From Glaciecola sp047250385 (GTDB lineage: Bacteria; Pseudomonadota; Gammaproteobacteria; Enterobacterales; Alteromonadaceae): DNA of 64,000 bases. Where the stretch lies: assembly GCF_047250385.1 (NCBI RefSeq), contig NZ_JBLBVM010000056.1, forward strand, positions 124,001 to 188,000. Direction: 5' to 3'. Each line of letters opens with the position of its first letter. Position 1 is the stretch's first letter. The notes under the pieces are model-generated. The model saw only the letters and a program-made list of their open reading frames with translations. It did no database searches and was not told the DNA's origin. This document shows, piece by piece, positions 35,877-45,900 of the stretch. Made by a program: the position numbers and the translations under genes.

Positions 35877-37191
35877 CAAACGGGTTTTATTTGTTGGCTT
35901 AGTTTGGCCAGAACCAAACTCAACTGCCGCAGGGCAAAATATACTAAGTTACATTCGATTGTTTTTAGATAGAGGCTACAACGTCACATTTGCCTGTGCT
36001 GCTGATAAATCAGACCACTCTGCTTCGTTGAAATCAATTGGTGTGAACGAAAAAGAAATAGTTTTAAACGACAGTAGTTTTGATGCATTTGTAAGTGATT
36101 TGAAGCCAAGCATTACTGTGTTTGATCGTTTCATTAGTGAAGAACAGTTTGGGTGGAGAGTTAGCGCTGCAGCACCGCAATCTATGAAGGTCCTTGATTG
36201 CGAAGATCTTCACTTTCTGCGAAATGCACGACATCAAGCATATAAACATGCTAAAACAAACCTAAGTGATAAAAAAACACTTAGCCATAAGACCAATGCT
36301 GAAGCTTTCATGTACAGCGATTTATGTAAACGAGAGTTAGCATCTATCATGCGCTGTGACCTCAGCATTTTGCTGTCTAACTATGAATGTGATCTACTTT
36401 CTAGCGTATTCACCATTCCAGCATCTATAATACATCACTGTCCGTTTTTACTACCTAACATGACGTCAAAGGACTCGGTAAAGAACTCGGCAAAGAGCTT
36501 TGATGAACGCACTGACTTCGTTAGCATAGGTAGCTTTAGACATGCTCCAAATTGGGATGCGGTGCTCACTCTCAAACAACATATCTGGCCAGCCATTCAC
36601 AAAGCTTTTCCAAAAGCCCGCTGTCATATTTATGGTTCATATTTAACGCCAAAAGCAAAACAACTGGAGAATAAAAAAGAAGGTTTTTTAGTGCATGGAT
36701 TTGCAAAAGATGCGATGGAGGTTATTGGAAGTGCACGAGTGTTGCTAGCACCACTCAATTTTGGTGCAGGTATTAAAGGAAAGCTCGTTGATGCCATGCA
36801 GTGTCGAACACCTTCCGTGACTACAAGTATTGGTTCTGAAGGGCTTCTTCCTGACTATCTCGATAAGGAACATTGGCCTGGCGCAATCTGTGATTTAAAT
36901 CAATCTCATGATGCATTTATAGAATCCTCAATAGCGCTTTATGCGGATTCCGAAGCATGGTCCAAAGCTAGCAAAAAAAGCGATCTACTATTTTCCTCTG
37001 TATTTAATTTTGAAAATCAGTCTCAGCAATTAATGACGAGGCTCGATGACATTCTTAGCAACTTATCACAACATCGACAACGTCACTTCTTAGGCCAAGT
37101 AATGCAACATCATACTATGAGTAGCACAAAGTATATGAGTCAATGGATTGAGGCAAAAACGCGCTTACACGACGCTCTATCAAATGACTAG
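35860..37191 (+). CDS. Glycosyltransferase, GT4-like
   Basis: A 443-residue GT-B fold glycosyltransferase. The N-terminal half starts KRVLFVGLVWPEPNSTAAGQN with the glycine-rich acceptor loop; the C-terminal half has VSIGSFRHAPNWDAV, LLAPLNFGAGIKGKLVDAMQCRTPSVTTSIGSEGL, the standard nucleotide-sugar site of GT4-like enzymes. A much longer open frame runs upstream, but it only overlaps the GGDEF gene; the GTG at 35860 with AAGGTGG about 8 nt upstream is the likely start. Sugar and acceptor are unknown; c-di-GMP-coupled polysaccharide or surface glycan synthesis is an inference from the overlap. Confidence 0.82.
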   Translation: MSEQPNKRVLFVGLVWPEPNSTAAGQNILSYIRLFLDRGYNVTFACAADKSDHSASLKSIGVNEKEIVLNDSSFDAFVSDLKPSITVFDRFISEEQFGWRVSAAAPQSMKVLDCEDLHFLRNARHQAYKHAKTNLSDKKTLSHKTNAEAFMYSDLCKRELASIMRCDLSILLSNYECDLLSSVFTIPASIIHHCPFLLPNMTSKDSVKNSAKSFDERTDFVSIGSFRHAPNWDAVLTLKQHIWPAIHKAFPKARCHIYGSYLTPKAKQLENKKEGFLVHGFAKDAMEVIGSARVLLAPLNFGAGIKGKLVDAMQCRTPSVTTSIGSEGLLPDYLDKEHWPGAICDLNQSHDAFIESSIALYADSEAWSKASKKSDLLFSSVFNFENQSQQLMTRLDDILSNLSQHRQRHFLGQVMQHHTMSSTKYMSQWIEAKTRLHDALSND

Positions 37192-37209
37192 AGGCTGTTG
37201 TTAAAGCGC

Positions 37210-38895
37210 TTAGACTAGCTTATTCTTTATCGCCGCAATCGCATTTTGAATACCATCCTTTCGGCCCACACTGAAAAACTGGCTTAGGTTTAGCTCTGTC
37301 AAATATCCAAAATAGTCAAACGTACTCGCTTGCTTTGACCCGTTTTGCAGGTCGTCTACTTTTTCCAGTAACAATGCAAGAATGCCTCGAACAACTTTAC
37401 TCTGAGTGTATGCGCACAGGCGCTCATCGCACCATGTAATCCATAACTCTGATTCACAACCGAACACTGCATTTTCATCAATACGAAGTTCAACGGGTAA
37501 TATTTTCAAGTGCTTACTTGCTAGCATTAGTTGACGATATTGATTATCCCATCCTTTTGCGTCACGAATTTTCGCGGCAATAGGTAAATTAGCTGTTTCT
37601 TTAGTATCTTCGTCTAGTTGCTTTCCAAGCTTTCTTGCAGAGCCTATTTTTTGAAGCTTTATATCATCGCCGGTTTTAAGTTGCTGAATTGCGTTTACTA
37701 AGCAATCTAAAAAGGTTTGAATATCTGCTTCAGTGGTATAGCAAGCAATCGAAACGCGCATCGTACCCGCTACCTTTAAACATTGCATCAGAGGCATTGC
37801 ACAGTGATGACCTACCCTCACAGCAATATTCTGTTGATAGATCAATTGAGCTAAATCATGCAAATTATGATTCTTAAGTACAAAAGAGTGTAAACCAATT
37901 GACTCACTGCATACGTCGGTTTTTCCTGACGGATTTAGATTACCCAATAAGTTCAGGTCCTTTATTTGGAGTAAACCGCTTGTCAGAGTTTCATAAAGCC
38001 TCTTTTCATGGTTTTGAATCTCTCTCAAGTTGGCTGAAAGAAATTTCGCCGCAGCACCTAAGCCAATGACCCCTGAGATATTGGGCGTTCCCCCTTCGAA
38101 TTTTAATGGCGGTGCTTGATATTGAGCATCAGTGAATGACACATGCCTAATCATTTCACCTCCGAGCTTTAGAGGTGTTAAATTTTCAAGCAACTCCATT
38201 CTTCCGAACAGGACACCCACTCCCGTGGGACCATACATTTTATGAGCACTAAACACATAAAAATCACAAGCAAGTTCTTCTATATTTACTGGCAAGTGCG
38301 CAATGGCCTGAGTGCCATCAATAACAGAAATGGCCTTAACTTGTTTCGCTAAGTAACAAATGCTTTGAACTGGATAAATGTTTCCCAACGCGTTTGACAC
38401 ATGAGCCATAGCGACAATGGCAACGCTCTCATTCAACTGTCTTTTAAACGCCTCATATTCACTTTGCTGAAATTGTCCATCTTTTGACAAATGAACAATG
38501 TCGATACTCATACCCAAACGTTTAGATAGCTGCTGCCAAGGTAAAATATTCGCATGATGCTCACTTGCTAGGATTAGGATTTTCTCCCCCTGAAGCATGT
38601 CTCGATGCAAACCAGCGGCGATAGTGTTGATACTCTCAGTTGCACCGCTATTCAATATTATCTGTGAACTATTGTTGCAAGCTATAAGTGCTGCAACGGA
38701 GGTTCGCGCTTCTTCATAGAGTTGAGTTGCTTCGTTAGCTATAGCATAAGCACTTCGGTGAACAGTGGCATTACTGAATGAATGATAGTTATTTACGGCA
38801 GCAATTACAGACTCGTGTTTTTGTGTCGTTGCAGCACTATCTAGATACACCTGCTCTGGCTTATTGGCAAAAAACGGGAATTGATGTTTAAACAC
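37210..38895 (-). CDS. Cysteine desulfurase-SufE fusion protein
   Basis: A 561-residue two-domain protein. Residues 1-405 are a class II (SufS/CsdA-type) cysteine desulfurase: PLP Lys K219 in SAHKMYGPTG and the sulfur-carrying Cys C365 in RVGHHCAMPLM. Residues about 430-560 are a SufE/CsdE sulfur acceptor, with acceptor C480 in FGCESELWI. In most bacteria these are two proteins (CsdA-CsdE, SufS-SufE); here persulfide transfer would be intramolecular or within the dimer. No iron-sulfur scaffold or tcdA/csdL gene is adjacent. The start is an ATG in MFKHQFPFF. Convergent with the glycosyltransferase gene 18 nt away. Confidence 0.93.
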   Translation of the reverse strand: MFKHQFPFFANKPEQVYLDSAATTQKHESVIAAVNNYHSFSNATVHRSAYAIANEATQLYEEARTSVAALIACNNSSQIILNSGATESINTIAAGLHRDMLQGEKILILASEHHANILPWQQLSKRLGMSIDIVHLSKDGQFQQSEYEAFKRQLNESVAIVAMAHVSNALGNIYPVQSICYLAKQVKAISVIDGTQAIAHLPVNIEELACDFYVFSAHKMYGPTGVGVLFGRMELLENLTPLKLGGEMIRHVSFTDAQYQAPPLKFEGGTPNISGVIGLGAAAKFLSANLREIQNHEKRLYETLTSGLLQIKDLNLLGNLNPSGKTDVCSESIGLHSFVLKNHNLHDLAQLIYQQNIAVRVGHHCAMPLMQCLKVAGTMRVSIACYTTEADIQTFLDCLVNAIQQLKTGDDIKLQKIGSARKLGKQLDEDTKETANLPIAAKIRDAKGWDNQYRQLMLASKHLKILPVELRIDENAVFGCESELWITWCDERLCAYTQSKVVRGILALLLEKVDDLQNGSKQASTFDYFGYLTELNLSQFFSVGRKDGIQNAIAAIKNKLV

Positions 38896-39141
38896 GTAAA
38901 TCCTTCAGCTTATTAATACCGTAACAATCATCATTCTGTTGTTACTAGCTTTTATGCATAAAGACTAATGCTAGCCTTGTGAATATCGAACTAAGACACG
39001 TATAATAAAGGTATTAGCTAATAATTTCCCGAACATTAGCAAGAAAGGTCGAAAAATAAACTTTTCGACCTGAATGATTGTATCGATGGCAAATGAAAGC
39101 CTCCCCCAAACGTCCCTATTAAGGTAATTTTTAGAGTAGAT

Positions 39142-39786
39142 ATGACTGTACTACAAATATTAGCTGCCATTGTAAGTTTAATCGGACTTTCGATTATCTA
39201 TAAAAACACAGACTTCACACAACTGTTCGATGACAGTGCTTTCCAACATCGTTTTTTTGGAGCAAGCGCTGCTGTCTTTATACTTTGGATTTTTAGAGTT
39301 GGTATTGTCGACGAATTACAAGTTCACTTTTTATGGTTGACCTCATTGGCGCTGATTCTGGGGTTTCGGTGGGCTATGATATCTGCGACTATCGCTCTGC
39401 TTGGCATTACTGTAGTGGGCTACGAACCTTTTTCTATGCTTGGCATCAACTGGTTATTAGGCGTATTACTCCCCATTTCGCTCACCTACGCAATTTTCAG
39501 TCTGACGTTTCACAAACTCCCTAAAAACCTTTTTATCTACCTGTTTGTTTGTGCCTTTTTTCCTGGTGCACTAAGCATTGCATTGAAAATTTTCGCTATG
39601 GCAGGCTATTTTTACGCCGATTCATCCTTAACTTGGGACTCTATTTTTAATAATTACGTAATATTGATACCTTTATTGATATTCTCAGAAGCGTTTTTCA
39701 ATGGCTTCACAATGACTTCCCTTGTCGTCCACAAACCTCGTTGGGTTTATACATTCAACGACAAGTTTTACATTGACGGAAAGTAA
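39142..39786 (+). CDS. Six- to seven-helix integral membrane protein (COG3235-like)
   Basis: A 214-residue protein, almost entirely transmembrane, resembling the COG3235 membrane proteins sometimes annotated as energy-coupling-factor permeases (CbiM-like): LWLTSLALILGFRWAMISATIALLG, GINWLLGVLLPISLTYAIF and LPKNLFIYLFVCAFFPGALSIA. I cannot assign a substrate, and no ECF ATPase is adjacent. Divergent from the desulfurase fusion. Confidence 0.6.
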   Translation: MTVLQILAAIVSLIGLSIIYKNTDFTQLFDDSAFQHRFFGASAAVFILWIFRVGIVDELQVHFLWLTSLALILGFRWAMISATIALLGITVVGYEPFSMLGINWLLGVLLPISLTYAIFSLTFHKLPKNLFIYLFVCAFFPGALSIALKIFAMAGYFYADSSLTWDSIFNNYVILIPLLIFSEAFFNGFTMTSLVVHKPRWVYTFNDKFYIDGK

Positions 39787-39817
39787 AGCTCAACATCTTG
39801 GTACAAATTCCATAAAA

Positions 39818-39849
39818 AAAGGCATTGGTTTTAATTTACCAATGCCTTT
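39818..39849 (-). terminator. Bidirectional terminator between membrane protein and phosphoribosyltransferase genes
   Basis: A 12-bp perfect stem (AAAGGCATTGGT and its complement) with an 8-nt loop. The minus-strand side is followed by seven T, a strong terminator for the phosphoribosyltransferase gene; the plus side serves the membrane protein gene. Confidence 0.88.
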
Positions 39850-39927
39850 GTAAACGTTTTTTAAGGTAATATACCTAGCTAACTGCTCTGATAGCGGCTA
39901 GTTTCCGAGATCTGAGTTAAACTAATT

Positions 39928-40488
39928 TTAGTCGAAAATAACATCTAGTATATTAGATAGTTCTGTTTTACCTTCGATGATCTCTTCCTTTGTTAAACCG
40001 GCAAGTTCATGAGGGAATACCAACCATTCATCACTCTCATTTACGAAGTAGTCAGGTATTATCTTGGTTTTATTGTTTTGAGGTTTATACCAAGGAGTCG
40101 CAATTCTAATGTCTTTAGGGGTGTTTAAACGCATCAAAACTTCGATTTGTTTAATTAATGCCTCAACGCTACGTCCAGAGTCAAATACATCATCGACAAT
40201 TAAGAGGTTGTCTCCTGCATTGGCATTCTCTATCAGGTAATGCAAACCGTGTACTTTAATTTCTTTAGACTGCTGATTGATGCCGTAATAAGAAGACGTT
40301 CTTACCGCAATATGGTCAGTAGGCGTATTTTTGTATTCAAAAAACTCCTGTACCGCGATCCCAATGGGTGCTCCTCCTCGCCAAATGCCGATAATGAAGT
40401 CTGGGCGAAAGCCGTCGTTGAACACTTTAGAAGCTAGGCGAAAACTATCTTCTAGTAATGATTGTGAGCTGATATAGTTTTTACTCAA
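39928..40488 (-). CDS. Phosphoribosyltransferase (hypoxanthine/xanthine-type)
   Basis: A 186-residue type I phosphoribosyltransferase with the PRPP motif LLIVDDVFDSGRSVE and an N-terminal IIGIWRGGAPIG segment, as in the small HPRT-like COG2236 enzymes of purine salvage. The start appears to be TTG (MSKNYISS); no in-frame ATG lies near, and the SD is weak. It ends before a strong terminator. Base specificity cannot be read from sequence. Confidence 0.82.
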   Translation of the reverse strand: MSKNYISSQSLLEDSFRLASKVFNDGFRPDFIIGIWRGGAPIGIAVQEFFEYKNTPTDHIAVRTSSYYGINQQSKEIKVHGLHYLIENANAGDNLLIVDDVFDSGRSVEALIKQIEVLMRLNTPKDIRIATPWYKPQNNKTKIIPDYFVNESDEWLVFPHELAGLTKEEIIEGKTELSNILDVIFD

Positions 40489-40612
40489 AATGTAGGTTCT
40501 CTTTCGTAATGTATTTAAATTGCGTTTATGTTGTGTATTAGCTTTGAAACTTCACACAACATTTAAAAAATAGTTTGCTTAGGTTTGGCATCAAATAAAA
40601 AGATGCTCAATA

Positions 40613-40692
40613 CTCGTCCTTGGAAGCCCTCGTCCTTGGAAGCCCTCGTCCTTAGAAACATTTATCCTTAGAAACATTCATCCATGCAAATT
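40613..40692. repeat. 16-bp tandem repeat (about five units) downstream of lolC
   Basis: The units are CTCGTCCTTGGAAGCC twice exactly, then CTCGTCCTTAGAAACA, TTTATCCTTAGAAACA and a decayed fifth (TTCATCCATGCAAATT). The period is 16 with progressive divergence towards lolC. It is non-coding and lies where lolD would be expected after lolC. Confidence 0.85.
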
Positions 40693-40730
40693 ACAACTCA
40701 GCCATAATATGTTCAAACTGATTATAACGT

Positions 40731-41951
40731 TTATTGAGTTTGTAAGCTATTTGCAGGTTCAATCGACGAAGCTTTGTACGCTGGGTAGAGCGTCGCTAAA
40801 ATGCACAAGCCTAGAGAGCCAATCGAAATTACAATAACTTCAGATAACTTTGTATCAATCGGTAATCCCGCACCATTGGGGCCAAAAGCTAAACCCGAGC
40901 CCATTAATGCTAAAAGATCATTTAAAAAATAAACAAAGAGCAAACCCAAAATGACTCCCGATATCACACCTTTTATGCCGTTAAAGATACCATTTAAAAT
41001 AAATATCAGCATGACGTCACTTGGCACCAAACCTTGAGTTTGTAATATTGCAATATCACTGGTTTTTTCCGTTACTACCATGACCAAGGCCGAAACAATA
41101 TTGAATGCGGCCACAGCAATGATTAAAAAGAGCATCAAGGACATCATGTTCTTCTCCATGCTTACCGCATCAAACAAAGGGCCTTGCCTTTCGCGCCAGG
41201 TTGTATAGGAATAACCTTGTCCATCGAGTTCTTCAATTACAGCCTGATACTGAAATGCATCTCTTAAATATAATCGCGTACCGACAAACGATAAATCTCG
41301 TTTACGTGAAAGCTTGGCAACATCGTTAATATTCATCAACATGACCTTGTCATCAGCTTCAGAATCTAGCTGAAAAATGCCTGCAACCGTTACTAACCTT
41401 TGACTTGGCATGCGTCCCAATGGCGTATATGTGCTCGCCGAAGGACTAATTACTCGCAACCTTTGCCCAATAGAAACTCTTAATTGATTAGCAAGTGATT
41501 GACTGATTAACACATTAAAACTACCTGCCTGCATCGCCCCCCAATTACCTGCAATAACATTCTCAGCGATAATTGAATGCTGCTTTTCAATACTCGTGTC
41601 TACACCTTGTAAAAATAACCCTTTAATTAATTTGCTGGATTGAACAATAACTTCTTGTTCAACAAAATCGGTCCTTGCTATAACTTCGCTTTGCAATGTC
41701 TCAGGTAACAAGATAGGACCACGATTATCTACAACAATGTGCGGAAGAATGCCCAGTATTTTCTGTTTTAACTGCCCTTCCAAACCGTTCATAACTGACA
41801 ATACGGTGATAAGCGATGCAATTCCTAAGGCGATTCCAACAACAGAAAAGAGATTAATAAAAGACACAAAACTACGTTTATTCGAGGTTTTCGAATATCG
41901 CATTCCTATGAACGCAGAAATGGGTAAAGTCGGAAATAATGAGAAAGACAT
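40731..41951 (-). CDS. lolC: Lipoprotein-releasing ABC transporter permease LolC
   Basis: A 406-residue LolC/E-type permease: N-terminal transmembrane segment followed by LSVMNGLEGQLKQKILGILPH, a large periplasmic domain and three C-terminal transmembrane segments. LolC resembles this N terminus (LGIASLITVLSVMNGLE, ILGILPHIVV). In E. coli lolC is followed by lolD and lolE; here lolDE are about 37 kb away on the same strand, and a phosphoribosyltransferase gene and a 16-bp repeat array follow instead. It is divergent from the PilZ-mfd genes, the usual Alteromonadales/E. coli neighbourhood. Confidence 0.87.
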   Translation of the reverse strand: MSFSLFPTLPISAFIGMRYSKTSNKRSFVSFINLFSVVGIALGIASLITVLSVMNGLEGQLKQKILGILPHIVVDNRGPILLPETLQSEVIARTDFVEQEVIVQSSKLIKGLFLQGVDTSIEKQHSIIAENVIAGNWGAMQAGSFNVLISQSLANQLRVSIGQRLRVISPSASTYTPLGRMPSQRLVTVAGIFQLDSEADDKVMLMNINDVAKLSRKRDLSFVGTRLYLRDAFQYQAVIEELDGQGYSYTTWRERQGPLFDAVSMEKNMMSLMLFLIIAVAAFNIVSALVMVVTEKTSDIAILQTQGLVPSDVMLIFILNGIFNGIKGVISGVILGLLFVYFLNDLLALMGSGLAFGPNGAGLPIDTKLSEVIVISIGSLGLCILATLYPAYKASSIEPANSLQTQ

Positions 41952-42300
41952 CTGCTTATTAAAGGGCTCTTATGTTAGGTGCTATAAATGGGTGCTCGCT
42001 TTTACTGAGTTGCTACATCGATATTTATCGATAAAGAATCGTAAAATCGACTTAGTATCTTAAACCAGCGTGAAACCTAAGTCATTTTTTGGTAGATTAG
42101 GCCTCTAAATATTGTCTGCAAAACAGTTAGCTGGGTTCGAATAAACACAAGCATTAGTTTTTGCAAAAGAAAAAAACCAAAAAACATAAATAAAGTCGGT
42201 ATTATAAACAAACACTGGGCGATAGTAACAACTTATACAAAAAGATTTAACGCGCCTGAATAAAGCGTCACGATTACGCATATTGCATAGGACATTGCAT
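41952..42300. other. Divergent promoter region between lolC and PilZ-mfd
   Basis: About 350 nt. An antisense ORF across it has no coding character. It must hold the lolC promoter on the minus strand and the PilZ-mfd promoter on the plus strand; I could not pick out either -35/-10 pair with confidence. Confidence 0.4.
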
Positions 42301-42873
42301 TTGAACTCATTAGAAGAAAAAAAACAGCAGTTTGAGTCATTCTTTTTAATCAAGCACCCGACCAAGGTTAATATTAGTATTGTCGATAGCAAACTCGCAT
42401 TGCAAACAATGGATGAATTTGAACGTGATATGCCTTATGCCTTTCGAATTGCATCAGAGTTGTCCGAAATAGAATCACAGGCGCTAAAACCCTTGCGTTC
42501 AATGGGCGAAAAACTAGAAGAGCTCGTGAACTACCTGCAACTGCAAGCGCGTAAAATTGATTTGATGATGTCTTATATACTCATTAAAGAGGATGAGGAA
42601 GAAAAACGTGCAGAAGCGCTTAAGTTTGGCGGCGGTGGAATTGTAGTAAGCCATTCAAAGCCTGTTGAAGTCGGTGCAGTTGCTGAAGTTAAGATATTCT
42701 TAGAGCAGGAAGCCGCTGCAATTTATTGTTTGGCAGAAGCCATTGAGCTTGAAGTTATCGATGATCTTTATCAGGTAAGTTACGTTTACACGCACATACG
42801 AGACCAAGACCAAGAATTGCTTGTTCGTGCCAGTCTGCATTTACAAACCAGCCAATTACGCAAAAGCCGTTAA
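42301..42873 (+). CDS. Atypical PilZ-like protein upstream of mfd
   Basis: A 190-residue protein of the PilZ-domain group often found just before mfd in Alteromonadales. A helical N-terminal half (EFERDMPYAFRIASELSEIESQALKPLRSMGEKLEELVNYLQLQ) precedes a C-terminal PilZ-like barrel (ALKFGGGGIVVSHSKPVEVGAVAEVKIFL). The RxxxR and D/NxSxxG ligand motifs are not evident, so c-di-GMP binding is doubtful. No ATG fits; TTG at 42301 has AGGA about 9 nt upstream and is the best start. It is 27 nt upstream of mfd, probably an operon. Confidence 0.6.
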   Translation: MNSLEEKKQQFESFFLIKHPTKVNISIVDSKLALQTMDEFERDMPYAFRIASELSEIESQALKPLRSMGEKLEELVNYLQLQARKIDLMMSYILIKEDEEEKRAEALKFGGGGIVVSHSKPVEVGAVAEVKIFLEQEAAAIYCLAEAIELEVIDDLYQVSYVYTHIRDQDQELLVRASLHLQTSQLRKSR

Positions 42874-42900
42874 TTAACCATAGAGAAACAATCTAGCCGC

Positions 42901-45900
42901 ATGTCGAATCTATTTTCTGTGCCTTTACCCAAGGCAAAATCGCTGAATAATTCAAATATCATTGATCATATTCATTGGGGTGAATTAAAGGGGGCTAGCC
43001 AAGCTCTCAGCATCGCAAACGCAGCAAAGCAACACAACGGCCCTTTGCTCGTTCTGATTGAAGACAGTCCTAGTGCCATAAAACTAGAGAAAGAACTCGC
43101 TTTCTTTTTGCGCAAGCAAGAAGTTCACGTACAACTTTTCCCAGATTGGGAAACATTACCCTACGATGGGTTCTCACCGCATCAAGACATCGTTTCACAG
43201 CGTTTAGAAACACTTTACCTGCTCAGCAAGAAGCAACCGGGTATATTTATTGTTCCAATCAATACGCTTTTACAACGATTGGCTCCGGTTGATTATGTTG
43301 GTCAACATCTGATGTATTTAAAAGTTGGTGAAACATTAAATACTGACGAATTTAAAAGAAAGCTTGAGAAGTCGGGTTACTTGCACGTGAGTCAAGTGAT
43401 GACCCACAGTGAATTCTCCGTTCGAGGAAGTATTATTGATTTATTTCCTATGGGTAGTGATCAGCCTTTCCGTATCGACTTGTTTGACGATGAAATTGAT
43501 ACCATAAGATATTTCGATCCAGAGTCACAGAGAGGTTTAGATGAAACTAAAGAGATTCGTTTGCTTCCAGCGAGAGAATTCCCTACCGATAAAGACGCAA
43601 TCACAAGATTCAGGGAAAACTATCTCGAAAAGTTTGAAAGGAGTAATACTGCAGATAAGGAGTCTATTTTCTATCAGGTAAGCAAAGGCACAATGCCAAG
43701 CGGTATTGAGTACTATTTACCTTTGTTTTTTGAAAATACATCTACCTTATTCGATTATCTCAATGACGATGCCTTGATGCTGTACTACGGCGACTTGAAT
43801 AAAGGCTCAGAGCAGTTTAACAAAGACTTATTGCAACGCTATGAGCAATATCGTTATAACTTAGCTAGACCCTTGCTATCTCCTATTGACTTGTATTTAG
43901 ACACCAATGAATTATTAACTCGCTTAAAACAATGGCCAAGTGCACAACTGGTTGATACTTCATTGCCCAATAAAGCGGGGAAACACAACTTTTCCTGTCG
44001 TCCCATTGAGGGAATTGGTATTGATTTAACTGCGAAGAATCCTTATCAGGCAATTCAGGATGCCGTTAAAAAAGCGAAAAAATCAGCAAAGAAGGTCATT
44101 TTTTGTGCCGAGTCTCAAGGGCGCAAAGAGAACCTCATGGACGTTTTGCACAAGGCACAAATATTTCCGACCAATAGTCCCACGTTTGAAGACGCTCTTA
44201 ACGAAACAAAACATCATGTGTTTATTTGTGTCGGAATGGTTGAAAACAGCTTTGAGTTTAGCGACAAAGCTAAGCCATTTTTATTCATTACGGAAACACA
44301 ATTACTTGGCCACAAAGTTAGTAAGCGAAAGTTAAAAGATAAGCGAAAGGCAACCGACGAAAGTGCGATTGTTAGAAATTTAGCTGAACTCACTGAAGGT
44401 CAACCTGTGGTGCATATCGACCACGGAGTTGGTCGTTTCTTAGGATTACAAACATTAGATGCGGGCGGTGTCGCCACGGAGTATTTGTCTATTGCTTACG
44501 CGAAGAACGCTAAATTATATGTCCCAGTTTCGAGTTTACATCTAATTAGCCGCTATAGTGGTGGCGATCCTGACCATGCGCCATTACATAATCTCGGTAA
44601 CGACACGTGGAGTAAAGCGAAACGTAAAGCCGCAGAGAAAGTCAGGGATGTCGCGGCCCAGCTCTTAGATGTATACGCAAAACGCGCAGCAAAACCTGGT
44701 TACGCATACCCCATCGACTGGCAAGACTACCAAACATTTGAAGACAGTTTTCCATTTGAAGAAACCATTGATCAAAAATCTGCTATCAATGCAGTACTAC
44801 AAGATATGGGAAGTCCAAATGCAATGGATAGACTCGTATGTGGTGACGTTGGTTTTGGTAAAACTGAGGTAGCAATGCGGGCTGCCTATATTGCCGCTTC
44901 GAGCGGAAAGCAAGTTGCGGTACTTGTGCCAACAACCCTGCTAGCACAGCAACATTATGAAAATTTTAAGGACCGATTTGCTCAGTGGCCATTTAAGATT
45001 GAAGTCATATCTCGCTTTGGTAGCACGAAAGAGCAAAAAGCGGTGATTAATGATTTGGCGAATGGGCAAGCCGATATCGTGATTGGTACACACAAATTAC
45101 TGCAAGATGACGTTAAGTTTAAAGATCTCGGCTTAGTCGTAATTGACGAAGAACATCGATTCGGCGTGCGTCAAAAAGAGAAGTTTAAAGCCCTTCGCGC
45201 AGACGTTGATATTTTAACACTCACTGCCACCCCTATTCCTCGAACCTTGAATATGGCATTAAGTGGCATGCGTGATTTATCAATCATCGCGACACCTCCA
45301 GCTAAACGATTAGCAATAAAGACATTTGTACAGGTGCGTCAAAACGACATTATTCGAGAAGCTATCATGCGTGAAATATTGCGTGGTGGACAAGTTTACT
45401 TCCTTCATAACGAAGTGAAAACGATTGAAAAAACAGCACTGGAAATAGAAGAAATTATACCTGAAGCAAGAGTTGCCATCGGTCACGGTCAAATGCGTGA
45501 GCGTGAACTTGAAAACGTCATGAACGACTTCTACCACCAAAGATACAATGTTCTTGTTTGTACAACCATTGTCGAGACCGGTATAGACGTGCCAACTGCA
45601 AACACAATTATCATGGATAGAGCCGATCATTTAGGCTTAGCTCAACTGCATCAACTTAGAGGCCGAGTTGGTCGTTCTCATCACCAAGCATATGCATATT
45701 TGCTTACGCCGCATCCAAAACGCATGACTAAAGATGCGGCTAAACGTTTGGATGCGATTGCTTCGCTCGAAGACTTAGGAGCGGGTTTTGCACTAGCAAC
45801 TCACGATCTAGAAATACGTGGTGCAGGCGAATTACTTGGCGACGATCAATCAGGACAAATCAATACCATTGGCTTTAGCCTTTACATGGAAATGCTTGAA

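Noticed and set aside
42105..42392. Minus-strand open frame of 95 codons upstream of lolC and across the PilZ start
   Set aside because: Cysteine- and phenylalanine-rich without SD or domain; it overlaps the divergent promoter region and the plus-strand gene.
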